Shown one piece after another: positions 1 through 9,605 of a DNA stretch of 49,535 nt (positions within the stretch are counted from its first letter, which is position 1; every line of letters starts with the position of its first letter). The stretch comes from Azospirillum sp. TSO22-1. Lineage in GTDB: Bacteria > Pseudomonadota > Alphaproteobacteria > Azospirillales > Azospirillaceae. A program made the translations under genes and the position numbers. The notes beneath the pieces were generated by a model. The model searched no databases and was not told the origin of the DNA. It saw nothing but the letters and a program-made list of their open reading frames with translations. Location of the stretch: the NCBI RefSeq assembly GCF_003116015.1, contig NZ_LGQZ01000083.1, forward strand, positions 1 through 49,535, written 5' to 3'.

Positions 1-477
1 GACCACGGTGCTGCGCTGCGTCGCCGGGCTGCAGCGCCTGGACGGCCGCTTCGCGCTGGACGGCGAGGTCTGGCAGGACGACACCTCCTTCCGCCCGACG
101 CACGCGCGCCCCATCGGCTACGTCTTCCAGGAGGCCAGCCTGTTCCCGCACCTCGGCGTGCGCGCCAACCTGCTGTACGGCCAGCGCCGCACGGTGGGGC
201 GCCGCGCCGGGTGCGCATCGCCGCCTCCGACGTCAGCTTGGCGCGGCATCCGCCCCAGGACAGCACGATCCTCAACGCGCTGCCCGGCCGGATCGCCGCC
301 ACCGAACCGCAGGACGGCGTGCAGGTGATGGCGCTGGGCGAGGACGGTGGAGGCGCGCGTCTGCTGGCGCGCGTCACCCGCAAGTCATGGGACGCCCTCG
401 GCCTCGCACCGGGCCAGCCGGTGTCCGTGCAGATCAAGGGCGTCGCCCTGGTCAACCGGGAGGCGTCGGCCGCATAG
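1..477 (+). pseudogene. modC: modC, molybdate ABC transporter ATPase, internally deleted and frameshifted, 5' end outside window
   Basis: The window opens inside the Walker A motif (the codons read T-T-V-L-R-C-V-A-G) and continues through the Q-loop region (IGYVFQEASLFPHL) to about base 195. The reading then jumps to a different frame at about base 211, which encodes the ModC C-terminal TOBE domain (VRIAASDVSLAR, then ILNALPGRI) and stops at 477. The ABC signature, Walker B and H-loop, roughly 160 residues in normal ModC, are missing and the two halves are out of frame. The product cannot be a working ATPase as written. ModC normally energises molybdate import by ModAB, whose genes follow directly. 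A real deletion and an assembly collapse are both possible. Confidence 0.8.
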
Positions 478-511
478 CCATTCCTTTCCGCCCGTCCTCC
501 AGGAGTGCCGC

Positions 512-1267
512 ATGACCCTGAGATCCCTCGTGTTCGCCCTCGCCGTCCTCGTTGCACAGGCCGGCAACGCCGCTGCGCAGGACCTGTACGCCTATGTGGG
601 CGCCGGCCTGCGCCCGCCGGTGGACGCGCTCATCGACGCGTTCGCGGCGGAAACCGGCATCACCGTGCGCGCGGAGTACGGCGGCTCCGGCCAGTTGCTG
701 GCCCGCTTCGAAGAGACCGGCAAGGGCGATCTCTTCATCCCCGGCACCATGTTCTACACCGACAAGCTGGCGGAGAAGGGGGCGGTGGCCGCGGTCACCC
801 GCCTCGTCGTGCATGGCCCGGTGCTGGCGGTGGCCCCCGGCAAGGCCGACCGCATCCGGAGCGTCGCCGACCTTGCCCAGCCCGGCGTGCGAGTCGGCCT
901 GGGGGATCCGCAGGCGATGGCGCTCGGCCGCACGGCGGAGCAGATCCTCGACAAGTCCGGCCTCGGCGAGGCGGTGCGCAGGAACATCGCGGTGCGCGCC
1001 GCCACGGTGAAGCAACTCGCCCTCTATGTCCTCGACGGCAACGTCGACGCGGCGATCATCGGCAATTCGGAACTGGCGCAGAACCCCGGCAAGCTGGTGG
1101 CCATCGCCATCCCGCCCGAATGGTACGAGGCCGAATACGCCGCGGCGGCCGTGCTGAACACCGCCGCCCAGCCGGAGGCGGCCCGCCGCTTCGCCGCCTT
1201 CCTGGCGTCGGACAAGGGGCTCGCGACCTTCCAGCGTTTCGGCTTCCCGCCGGCGCCGCGGAACTGA
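512..1267 (+). CDS. modA: Molybdate-type ABC transporter periplasmic binding protein
   Basis: This is a 251-residue exported binding protein of the ModA family (periplasmic oxyanion binding, type II fold). The first 25 residues form a signal peptide ending AAAQ-D. The mature part has the ModA-like start LYAYVGAGLRPPVDALIDAF and a late VDAAIIGNSEL segment. The ATG at 512 is chosen because AGGAG lies at 501-505 and the signal peptide begins there; an upstream in-frame start would add a non-secretory extension. It sits 34 bases after the broken modC and 8 bases before modB, so the three look like one operon. Molybdate is the likely ligand; tungstate or a related oxyanion cannot be excluded. Confidence 0.85.
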   Translation: MTLRSLVFALAVLVAQAGNAAAQDLYAYVGAGLRPPVDALIDAFAAETGITVRAEYGGSGQLLARFEETGKGDLFIPGTMFYTDKLAEKGAVAAVTRLVVHGPVLAVAPGKADRIRSVADLAQPGVRVGLGDPQAMALGRTAEQILDKSGLGEAVRRNIAVRAATVKQLALYVLDGNVDAAIIGNSELAQNPGKLVAIAIPPEWYEAEYAAAAVLNTAAQPEAARRFAAFLASDKGLATFQRFGFPPAPRN

Positions 1268-1275
1268 CGTGCGCC

Positions 1276-2079
1276 GTGCGCGGCCCCCGCACCCTCGACC
1301 TGCTGTTCGCGCCGCCGCTCGCGGTCGTCGTCATCCTGGTTCTGGGCGTGCTGCTGGCGTTGGGGGCTCGGCTGTCGCCGGAGGAGCTGTGGGCGGCGCT
1401 GCTGGCGCCGGAGACGCTGTTCGCGCTGCGGCTGTCGCTGCTCACCTCGCTGGCGGCGCTGGGCATGGCGGCGGCGCTCGGCGTGCCGGCGGGATGGCTG
1501 CTGGCACGGCGTTCCTTTCCGGGCAAGGCGGCGGTGGACACGCTGCTCGACCTGCCGCTGGTGATGCCGCCACTGGTCGCCGGCCTCGGGCTGCTGTTCC
1601 TGTTCGGCCGGCGCCTGCTGGGCGAGCCGCTGGTGCAGCTGGGACTAGAGATCCTGTTCTCGCCGCTGGGCGTGGTCGTCGCACAGGGCTTCGTCGCCAC
1701 GTTGGTGCTGCTGCGCGCCGCCAAGGCGGCCTTCCTGGCGGTCGATCCGCGGATGGTCGAGGTCGCGGGAACGTTGCGGGCGGCCCCGTGGGACGTGTTC
1801 CGCTCGGTCGAACTGCCGCTGGCCGCCCCTGGCCTCGCCGCCGGCGCGGTGCTCGCCTGGGCTCGGGCGGTGGGCGAGTTCGGCGCCACGCTGATGCTGG
1901 CCGGCGCCACGCGCTTCCACACCGAGACGCTGCCGGTCGCCGTCTTCCTCAACATCGCCACGGGGGAGACCGGCGTGGCGGTGGCCTGCGCCCTGGTGCT
2001 GCTCGCGGTGGCGTTCGTGCTGCTGCTGGCGATCCGGTCCCTGGGCGCAAAGCCGCCCGGTCCGGCTCCGCGCACGTAG
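1276..2079 (+). CDS. modB: Molybdate ABC transporter permease
   Basis: The product is about 267 residues and very hydrophobic, with five to six membrane segments and the cytoplasmic EAA-type loop of ModB/CysT permeases (VEVAGTLRAAPWDVFRSVELPLA). It would form the inner-membrane channel for molybdate delivered by ModA. No ATG fits; GTG at 1276 gives a start just before the first membrane segment, 8 bases after the modA stop. Because the adjacent modC is broken, this permease would need an ATPase from another locus to work. A GC hairpin follows the stop codon. Confidence 0.85.
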   Translation: MRGPRTLDLLFAPPLAVVVILVLGVLLALGARLSPEELWAALLAPETLFALRLSLLTSLAALGMAAALGVPAGWLLARRSFPGKAAVDTLLDLPLVMPPLVAGLGLLFLFGRRLLGEPLVQLGLEILFSPLGVVVAQGFVATLVLLRAAKAAFLAVDPRMVEVAGTLRAAPWDVFRSVELPLAAPGLAAGAVLAWARAVGEFGATLMLAGATRFHTETLPVAVFLNIATGETGVAVACALVLLAVAFVLLLAIRSLGAKPPGPAPRT

Positions 2080-2102
2080 AGAGGCGGTCCCGTTGACGGG
2101 CT

Positions 2103-2118
2103 CCCCGGCCTGCCGGGG
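2103..2118 (+). terminator. GC hairpin after modB
   Basis: CCCCGG-CCTG-CCGGGG with one more flanking pair forms a compact stem just after the modB stop. There is no clear T tract, so it may be a weak intrinsic terminator or a mRNA end-stabilising hairpin. Confidence 0.4.
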
Positions 2119-2127
2119 GAACGACCA

Positions 2128-2143
2128 TGTTGTATCCGCGACA
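2128..2143 (+). promoter_or_regulatory. Candidate NifA upstream activator site (TGT-N10-ACA)
   Basis: TGT at 2128-2130 and ACA at 2141-2143 are separated by exactly ten bases, the classical NifA-binding arrangement. It is centred about 117 bases upstream of the start predicted from the -24/-12 element at 2227-2242, a normal distance for NifA. The same stretch also reads as an imperfect TGTAT/ATACA dyad. Confidence 0.5.
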
Positions 2144-2226
2144 ATACAGGATCACAAAGCCGACACTGGCCTGCGCACGCCGATCCTCCCACCGCCAACG
2201 CATTGATAATGATGGACGACCCCGGC

Positions 2227-2242
2227 TGGTCCGAGATTTGCT
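2227..2242 (+). promoter_or_regulatory. Sigma-54 (-24/-12) promoter for the yqeB-DUF2478-modE operon
   Basis: TGGTCCG-AGAT-TTGCT matches the sigma-54 consensus TGGCACG-N4-TTGCW at the invariant GG and GC with correct spacing. The predicted start is near 2253, 28 bases before the ATG at 2281. Confidence 0.65.
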
Positions 2243-2280
2243 TGAGGACGCGGTGATCTTTATTTTGGCGGATTCCGACC

Positions 2281-3153
2281 ATGCGCAACAGCTTGATCCC
2301 CGACTTCTACGGCTCCCCATCGACGCCGCTCGCTGTGGTCCTCGGGACCAACGAGATCGCCTCCGCCGTCACCGTCCATCTCACGTCCGCCGGGTATCCG
2401 GTCATTCTGAGCCACGACCCCTTCCCGCCGGTCATCCGGCGGGCGATGGCTTTCCACGACGCCCTGTTCGGTGAACGGCCCGTCGTCGAGGATGTCGCCG
2501 GCGAGCGGGCGGAAACGGCCTGGGAGATCGCGTCCGTGCTGGCGAAGCCCCATCATGTCGCGGTCACGCCGCTCCATCTGACCGATCTGATCGCGCTGCG
2601 GCCCCCCGAGATCCTGATCGACGCCCGCATGCAGAAGCACCGGGTCACACCGGATTACCGGCGTGTCGTCAACCTGACGATCGGGTTGGGTCCGAACTTC
2701 GCCGTGGACGTGAATTGCGACATCGCCATCGAGACGCGGCCAGCCAAGAACGGCAGCATCGTCCGGCGCGGCCGGACCGACGAGGCCGACGGCGTGGCCC
2801 GTTCACTCGGCGGGGTCGGCAAGGAGCGGTTCGTCTACTCCAGCCATGAGGGCCATTGGCACACGCCGTTCGAGATCGGGATGGGGACGACCAAGGGGGC
2901 CGTGCTCGGCCATCTGGACGGTCACCCGGTGGTGGCGCCCATCGATGGGGTGTTGCGCGGGCTCGCCCGCGACTCGTCGCTGGTCCCTGCCGGCGTGAAG
3001 CTGCTGGAGATCGACGCGCGCGGGGCTGCCGCCACATGGACGGGCATCGACGACCGCGGCCGCGCCATCGCCGAGGCCACCCTGCAGGCGATCGACCTGC
3101 ATGCGCCCCACATCGACGGCGGGCATCGTGCGGCGGGCGCGTGCGTGATGTGA
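2281..3153 (+). CDS. YqeB/EF2563-type selenium-dependent molybdenum hydroxylase system protein
   Basis: This 290-residue protein resembles the YqeB/EF2563 family found next to XdhC-type maturation factors and molybdenum hydroxylases. It starts with a Rossmann-like segment (LAVVLGTNEIASAVTVHL) and continues through VVNLTIGLGPNFAVDVNCDIAIET and a C-terminal PVVAPIDGVLRGLAR part that looks like a beta-rich barrel or lipoyl-like fold. Its biochemical role is unknown. The gene is first in a three-gene unit with DUF2478 and a ModE-like HTH gene, behind a sigma-54 promoter. No molybdenum hydroxylase structural gene is in the window. Confidence 0.7.
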   Translation: MRNSLIPDFYGSPSTPLAVVLGTNEIASAVTVHLTSAGYPVILSHDPFPPVIRRAMAFHDALFGERPVVEDVAGERAETAWEIASVLAKPHHVAVTPLHLTDLIALRPPEILIDARMQKHRVTPDYRRVVNLTIGLGPNFAVDVNCDIAIETRPAKNGSIVRRGRTDEADGVARSLGGVGKERFVYSSHEGHWHTPFEIGMGTTKGAVLGHLDGHPVVAPIDGVLRGLARDSSLVPAGVKLLEIDARGAAATWTGIDDRGRAIAEATLQAIDLHAPHIDGGHRAAGACVM

Positions 3154-3161
3154 GAGGACAC

Positions 3162-3707
3162 ATGGACATGCGACAGGAACGGTGCCGTATCGCCGCCCTG
3201 CAGGGCGCATCGAGCGCGACCATCCAGGGCTTTCTGTCCGATTTCGCGGCACGACTGGCGGGGGAAGGCCGCAAGGTCGCCGGCGTGGTCGAGATCGCTG
3301 CGGCAGACGGACCGGCCTGCGGACAGCTTGCCCTGCGCGATCTTTCAACCGGATCCGTCTTTTCCATTTCACAGGATCTCGGCAGCGGTTCGAGTTCCTG
3401 CAACATGGACCCATCCGGGATCGCGGAGGCCTGCGCCGCGGTCGAGCGGTCGATCGCCGCGGGCGCCGACCTCATCATCATCAGCAAGTTCGGCAAGCTC
3501 GAAGCGGAGCGGGGCGGCATGCGGGACGCCTTTGCCGCCGCCGTCGCCGCGGGGTTGCCGATCCTGACCGCGGTATCGCCCGCCGTGGCGGAGGCGTGGA
3601 GCGTCTTCGCCGGGCCGCTGTCCCGGTTTCTGCCGGTCGATTCCACGTTGGTCCACGCCTGGTGGTCGGACATCCGTACGGCCCCCGACTTGCCCGCGGC
3701 CGGATGA
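3162..3707 (+). CDS. DUF2478 domain protein
   Basis: The 181-residue product matches DUF2478, a family commonly found beside molybdenum transport and cofactor genes and thought to resemble nucleoside-triphosphate-binding proteins. Visible landmarks are the opening CRIAALQGASSATIQGFLSDF, a central CNMDPSGIAEA and IIISKFGKLEAERGGMRDAF. The ATG at 3162 follows GAGAGGA; a second ATG lies two codons later. It sits 8 bases after the YqeB-like gene. A second copy of this domain is fused to DUF364 in the putative vanadate transporter operon at 37235, which links the family to metal oxyanions twice in one window. Function unproven. Confidence 0.75.
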   Translation: MDMRQERCRIAALQGASSATIQGFLSDFAARLAGEGRKVAGVVEIAAADGPACGQLALRDLSTGSVFSISQDLGSGSSSCNMDPSGIAEACAAVERSIAAGADLIIISKFGKLEAERGGMRDAFAAAVAAGLPILTAVSPAVAEAWSVFAGPLSRFLPVDSTLVHAWWSDIRTAPDLPAAG

Positions 3708-3730
3708 GGGGCCACCAGGAGACGTCCACA

Positions 3731-4177
3731 ATGCCGAAAGCTGGAAATGCGGCGGTGGCCCCGCCGGCGTCGTCGGTCGAGGTCGTCGTCCGGCTCGCCA
3801 ACGGCGGTCGGGTGACTCCCGAAGATCTGGCCCTGATCGACGCCATCCGCACCGAACGGTCCATTCTCGCCGCGAGCCGGGCGACCGGCGTCTCCTACCG
3901 GAAATGCTGGCTGATGGTCGATGCGCTCAACCGGACCTTCGAGGTGCCGGTCTTTGCCACCTTTCCCGGCCGCCGTGGCGGTGGCGCGGAACTGACGGCG
4001 TTCGGCGAGCGGCTGGTCGCCCTGTACCGGTCGATTGAAAGACGCATGAGGACAGCCGCGGCGCCGTCCCTCGCCGAACTCACGGCGTCTCTCGATCCGG
4101 GCTATGAACCACGCGGCGTCGTGGTTTCGGAAGATCCGCCGTCTCGATCAGTTCCTTTCCGATCGCAACGGTCTTGA
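3731..4177 (+). CDS. ModE-like winged-helix regulator without a molybdate-binding domain
   Basis: The 148-residue product carries the ModE N-terminal winged helix (LIDAIRTERSILAASRATGVSYRKCWLMVDALN, then a GRRGGGAELTAFGERLVALY wing). The protein ends soon after the DNA-binding domain and has no tandem TOBE/Mop domains, so it should not sense molybdate itself. It is the third gene of the sigma-54-driven unit, 23 bases after DUF2478. Its 3' end overlaps by 98 bases, in convergent orientation, a TOBE-only gene on the minus strand. It could act as a molybdate-blind competitor at ModE boxes, or respond through a partner; both are inference. Confidence 0.75.
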   Translation: MPKAGNAAVAPPASSVEVVVRLANGGRVTPEDLALIDAIRTERSILAASRATGVSYRKCWLMVDALNRTFEVPVFATFPGRRGGGAELTAFGERLVALYRSIERRMRTAAAPSLAELTASLDPGYEPRGVVVSEDPPSRSVPFRSQRS

Positions 4178-4568
4178 TCATCACCCAGGCGCGGAGACCG
4201 ACCTCCAGTCCCAACCGTTCCACCGATTCCGTGGTCACCAGGGCGTCGAGCCGCGTTGAGCCGAGATCGAAGGTGACGCGCACGAAGGGCAGGGTCAGCG
4301 ATTCGATCGTGACGATGGTTCCCGGCAAGCGGTTGGTGATCGATACGTCCATCGGGCGCGACAAGGCGATCGACACGTCGCGCGCGTCGATGGTCACCCG
4401 CACCCCGGTGTCGACCGCTGCGGCGATCAGCGGCACGCGCAGTTCGCCATCGCCGAAGAACAGCGTCGACAGGCCGTAGCCCGGATCGTGCCTGAGCACC
4501 CGCGCCTCGAGCGTCGTTGCAACCGTCGGGGTTCGGGATTTCGGCCGCAAGGCACGCTGCAAGCTCAT
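4080..4568 (-). CDS. ModC C-terminal (TOBE/Mop) domain lacking the ATPase, remnant or stand-alone oxyanion-binding protein
   Basis: The 162-residue product aligns with the regulatory end of ModC: LEARVLRHDPGYGLSTLFFGDGELRVP, then VRVTIDARDVSIALSRP and a TOBE domain beginning SITNRLPGTIVTI. All ATPase motifs are absent. An ATG at 4568 follows a strong GGGGGGAG ribosome-binding site, so it may still be translated. Upstream on the same strand lies a fragment of a ModE HTH, so this locus looks like a modE-mod transport operon collapsed by internal deletion. An alternative is a stand-alone Mop-like molybdate-binding protein. It overlaps the 3' end of the HTH-only ModE gene in convergent orientation. 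Confidence 0.6.
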   Translation of the reverse strand: MSLQRALRPKSRTPTVATTLEARVLRHDPGYGLSTLFFGDGELRVPLIAAAVDTGVRVTIDARDVSIALSRPMDVSITNRLPGTIVTIESLTLPFVRVTFDLGSTRLDALVTTESVERLGLEVGLRAWVMIKTVAIGKELIETADLPKPRRRVVHSPDRETP

Positions 4569-4623
4569 GGCTCCCCCCAACCGGGCGTCGGGCCAACGAT
4601 CCCGGTCAACGCCAGCGAGGGCG

Positions 4624-4747
4624 GACGATGTCCGTCCGGCGCGCGGCGGAGAGCGAGCCGATTTCTTGGATTTTCCCCAGCAGTTGGATCTTGCCGGGGC
4701 CGGTCGAGCCCTTGCGGCTGAAGCCGGTGCAGCCGTCGTTTGGTCAT
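4624..4747 (-). pseudogene. Fragment of a ModE-type HTH domain
   Basis: Read on the minus strand from about 4719, the frame gives GPGKIQLLGKIQEIGSLSAA, which matches the first helices of the ModE HTH. An ATG at 4747 with a short leader (MTKRRLHRL) is in another frame, so a frameshift separates the start from the HTH piece. The similarity ends abruptly after SAA, before the recognition helix. The region between here and the minus-strand TOBE gene has no coding signal. Confidence 0.5.
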
Positions 4748-5033
4748 GATCCGGGTGGTCCGCGGTTCCCTTGTCGGTTCACCGCGCATCCTACCATCGT
4801 CCATCGTTTCCCGCCGCCGATCCGTGATACCGACGGCGCTTGAAGGCTTCCATTGAGGTGCCGCCATTCCACCTGTCCGAGAATGGGAAGCAAGGTTCCA
4901 CGGAACCCGATCCACCTGAGCATCCTGGCTCATCCTTGGTCGCCTTGTGAACATACGCCTCTCCGGATCGGCAGAGGCGACGTTCACGAGCGTCGGATGG
5001 TGTGCGCAAAACTCTGGAAACAGCGGACGCGAT

Positions 5034-5057
5034 CGTTATGATCGCTTAGTCATAACC
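5034..5057. promoter_or_regulatory. ModE-type box between the mod remnant and the two-component genes
   Basis: This is an inverted repeat of half-sites CGTTATGA and TCATAACC separated by 8 bases, the 8-N8-8 geometry of the E. coli modA operator. It lies 38 bases upstream of the response regulator ATG and upstream of the minus-strand ModE/ModC remnants. It may be the old autoregulatory site of the lost mod operon, or may couple the two-component system to molybdate. The rest of 4581-5094 has no intact gene. Confidence 0.6.
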
Positions 5058-5094
5058 CTTTTGTCACACCCGCTTGATAGGTCCGGGCCGATCC

Positions 5095-6473
<1,379 letters not shown>

Positions 6474-6486
<13 letters not shown>

Positions 6487-8546
6487 CCACCCTGCGCGCG
6501 GTCCTTGCCGGGCATCTGACGCCGGTCACCGGGTCGGTGCGCCACAAGCTGCTGACGCTGGTCCTGGCGCCGCTGCTGCTCGGCGTGCCGGCGCTGCTGC
6601 TGATCGTCTGGGTCTGGGGCACGCACGGCTACAACCAGCTGCTGATCAACAAGGTGAGCGCCGACCTCGGCACCGCCCGACAATTCTTCGACCGGGTGCA
6701 GACCGGCGTCAGCGGCGGGCTGGAGGCGCTCGCCTCCTCGCACCGGCTGGCGCTGGCCCTCGACCGGCCGGGCGAACAGCCGGCAGACCGCGGGCTGGCG
6801 GCGCTGCTGGACGGCGCGGCCCTCCAGCAGGGGCTCGACTTCCTGCTGCTGCTCGACCCGCAGGGGCGCGTGCTGGCCGGCGGCGGCGCGGTGCGCGGCG
6901 GCGACCGCTCCGGCTGGGCGGTGGTCCGCTGGGCGCTGAACGGCGTCGGCACCCGCGGGCTGGAGGTGTTCGGACCGGAACAGCTGACGGCGGTCCACCC
7001 GGCGCTGCCGGCGCGCGCGCGCCTTCCGCTGGTGCCGACCCGCAACGCCGCCCCCACCGACCGCCGCGTCGAGGAGCGCGCGCTGGTCATCCATGCCGCG
7101 GTGCCGGTCGTCGGGCTCGACGGCGCACCGCTCGGCGTGCTGGAGGGCGGCGTGCTGCTCAACGGCAGCCAGAGCATCGTCGACCGCATCAACACGGCCG
7201 TCTACCAGGATGCGTCGCTGCCGCTCGGCAGCCAGGGCACCGCCACCCTGTTCCTCGACGATACCCGCATCGCCACCAACGTCCGTCTGTTCGAGGGGGA
7301 GCGCGCGCTCGGAACGCGCGCCTCGGCGGCGGTGCACCGGCAGGTGATCGGCGAGGGGCGGGTGTGGCTGGGCTCGGCCTTCGTGGTCGACGACACCTAT
7401 GTCTCGGGCTATGAGCCGCTGGTCGACACCGAGGGGCGGCGCGTCGGCATGCTGTACGTCGGCTTCCTCGAAGCGCCGCTGCAGCAGGCGCTGTACCGCG
7501 CCATGGCGGTGCTCTTTCTGGCCTTCCTCGCGGTGTCGGGGCTCGGCACCCTGGCCGACCTGCGCTTCGCCCGCGCGATCTTCCGCCCGCTGGAGCGGAT
7601 GAACCGGGTGATCGCCACCATCGAGGCCGGCGACGAGACGGCGCGCGCCGGCCCGACCGCGAGTCACGACGAACTGGGGCGGCTGTCACGGGCCTTCGAC
7701 CATCTGCTGGACTCCCTGGCGGCGCGCCGGCAGGAGCTGGAACGCGCGGCCGAGAACCTCGACCGCAAGGTCGCCGAACGGACGGCCGAGCTGGAGGACG
7801 CCAACGCGACGCTCCGTCAGGCCCACCGCACCCTGATGATGAGCGAGAAGCTGGCGGCCATCGGCGAGCTGACCGCCGGCGTGGCGCACGAGATCAACAA
7901 CCCGGTCGCGGTGATCCAGGGCAACCTCGACCTGCTGCGCGAAGTGCTGGGCGAGGCCGCCGATCCGGTGCGCGACGAAATCCGCCTGATCGACGAGCAG
8001 ACCCACCGCATCCAGGCGCTCATCGCCAAGCTGTTGCAGTTCGCCCGGCCGGGCGACTTCGCCGGGCAGGCGGAACCCATCGACGTCAACGGTGTGGTCG
8101 TCGACGGACTCGTGCTCACCCGCCACACGCTGCGCCGCGGCCACATCCATGTGGAGACCCACCTGACCGCGACCCGCCGGGTCGAGATCAGCCGCGGCGA
8201 GCTGCAGCAGGTGCTGATCAACCTCGTGGTCAACGCCGCCCAGTCAATGCCGGATGGCGGCGCCCTGACGCTGGAGACCCGCGACGCGGAGGTGGAGGGT
8301 GAAGAGGGGATCGTGCTGTGCGTCCGCGACACCGGGCACGGCATCGCGGCGGACGTCCTGCACCGCATCTTCGATCCCTTCTTCACCACCAAGAAGACGG
8401 AAGGGACCGGCCTCGGGCTGTCGATCAGCTTCGCCATCGTCCAGCGCCAGGGCGGACGCATCACCGTCGACAGCGCCCCCGACACGGGCGCCACCTTCCG
8501 CGTCTGGCTGCGCCGGACCGCGTGCTTCGCCGATCAGCCGGCCTGA
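6474..8546 (+). CDS. Membrane sensor histidine kinase with dCache-like periplasmic domain
   Basis: The product has about 690 residues. A first membrane segment near residues 25-45 and a second near 345-365 frame a large periplasmic region of double-Cache type. A HAMP linker (ARAIFRPLERMNRVIATIE), a coiled coil (KVAERTAELEDANATLRQAH), the HisKA box with phospho-acceptor His in GVAHEINNPVAV and an HATPase_c domain (NLVVNAAQSMP, DTGHGI, GTGLGLS) follow. It would sense an extracytoplasmic ligand and phosphorylate the regulator encoded upstream. The start at 6474 lies inside the last codons of that gene; GTG at 6465 is an alternative. It ends 13 bases inside the convergent fdhE. The ligand is unknown; formate or an oxyanion would suit the context. 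Confidence 0.85.
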
Positions 8547-9409
8547 GCAAGGAAGGGATTCCGGCCGATCGGCGCGTAGCCGCCGTCGCCGACCAGCACG
8601 TCGAGCGCGAAGGACGCGAGGTCGTCGGCGATCGGATCGAGGTCGGGCGCCTTCTCGGCCAGCAGGAGCTTCAGGTGGCTCCCGCAGGCGTCGCAGGTCT
8701 CGGCGCGGGCGGGACCGTCCATGCCCTCGACGGTGCGCAGACCGATGCGGTTACCTTCGCCGCAGGCCACGCAGGCGCTGCGGACGTGGTGCCACGCCGT
8801 GTGGCACAGGCCGCAGTGCAGGTAACGCAAGCCGCTGACGTCCGATCCGGCGTGGATCACCCCGGCGACGGGAGCGCCGCCGCACACCGGGCAGGTCACG
8901 GCCGTCGCCGGTGCGGCGATGTCGGACGCTTTCAGCCCGCCGGCGTGCCGGGTCCAGGCGACCTGCAGCGCGCCGGCGACGAACGGCGCCGCCGTGAGGT
9001 CGTCCGGCAGCAGGGTGCCGGTGGTCAGGCGCGCGGCGAGCCCGTCCAGGGCGTCGGCGTCGGTCCAGGGCAAGCTGTCCAGCGCCTCCGCCGCAGGCGT
9101 GGGGAGTGCGCCGCGCAGACGGTCGCGCAACGAGTCCAGGTCGCGCCGCCATTGCGCCTCGGGCGTCGCCGGGGCGGACAGGGGAGCGGCCGCCAGCGCG
9201 TGCTGGGCCTCGCTCAGCAGCGCCACGAACTCCAGCCAGGCGGACAGCGGGTGACCGGGGGCGAGGCGGCGCAGCCGGTCGGCACGGCGCCGGAACAGGA
9301 TGGCCGGATCAGGCAGGCGCACCGGGGCGGGCGAGCGGCCAGGCTGCAGCCCGGCGGCGGTGATGGCGTCGGCGATGTCGGTAGCGGGGGCAAAGGCGGG
9401 CTGGGTCAT
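8534..9409 (-). CDS. fdhE: Formate dehydrogenase accessory protein FdhE
   Basis: The 291-residue product belongs to the FdhE family, a cytoplasmic rubredoxin-like iron protein needed for respiratory formate dehydrogenase maturation. The C-terminal half has the diagnostic cysteine pairs: CPVCGG, HCGLC, CVACGE and CDACGS. The start at 9409 (MTQPAFAPAT) is the first Met after a non-family extension. It is transcribed divergently from fdhA, with a candidate sigma-54 promoter ending 28 bases upstream of the start. This separate divergent placement suggests fdhE is co-controlled with, but not co-transcribed with, the structural genes. Confidence 0.88.
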   Translation of the reverse strand: MTQPAFAPATDIADAITAAGLQPGRSPAPVRLPDPAILFRRRADRLRRLAPGHPLSAWLEFVALLSEAQHALAAAPLSAPATPEAQWRRDLDSLRDRLRGALPTPAAEALDSLPWTDADALDGLAARLTTGTLLPDDLTAAPFVAGALQVAWTRHAGGLKASDIAAPATAVTCPVCGGAPVAGVIHAGSDVSGLRYLHCGLCHTAWHHVRSACVACGEGNRIGLRTVEGMDGPARAETCDACGSHLKLLLAEKAPDLDPIADDLASFALDVLVGDGGYAPIGRNPFLAQAG

Positions 9410-9447
9410 GCGGGAAAGTCTCTGGCTGGCTGGGTGCACAGCCGGAT

Positions 9448-9463
9448 TGCAAGATCCGTACAA
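9448..9463 (-). promoter_or_regulatory. Candidate sigma-54 promoter for fdhE
   Basis: Read on the minus strand, TTGTACG-GATC-TTGCA has a perfect -12 TTGCA and a -24 element that deviates at one of the two invariant G positions (TG instead of GG). The predicted start is near 9437, 87 bases from the centre of the nearer inverted-repeat site. That spacing mirrors the fdhA side almost exactly, which is the main support. Confidence 0.45.
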
Positions 9464-9517
9464 GAACTCTTTCCCCTTGCAGGAGTGGGAAAGGGACCTT
9501 TTGAGGATGCGGGCCAT

Positions 9518-9552
9518 GGACAATCTGTCCCCCGGCCTCGGACAAAATGTCC
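9518..9552. promoter_or_regulatory. Paired inverted-repeat activator sites GGACA-N3-TGTCC between fdhE and fdhA
   Basis: Two perfect inverted repeats, GGACA-ATC-TGTCC (9518-9530) and GGACA-AAA-TGTCC (9540-9552), have centres 22 bases apart, two helical turns. They lie midway between two opposed -24/-12 elements. This is the layout expected for an NtrC-family activator bound as cooperating dimers. The regulator encoded at 5095-6486 is the nearest candidate. Confidence 0.7.
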
Positions 9553-9605
9553 ACATTTATTGTCTGGCTATCCGAAATTCCTCAAGAATACGGACCCTCC
9601 TGGGC

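Noticed and set aside
2128..2151. ModE-type box at the YqeB promoter
   Set aside because: The dyad is imperfect (TGTTGTAT and ATACAGGA) and the same bases fit TGT-N10-ACA exactly, at the right distance from a -24/-12 element, so a NifA site is preferred.
4567..5040. Small plus-strand open frames in the gap after the ModC remnant
   Set aside because: No ribosome-binding sites or family similarity; the minus strand instead shows a ModE HTH fragment.
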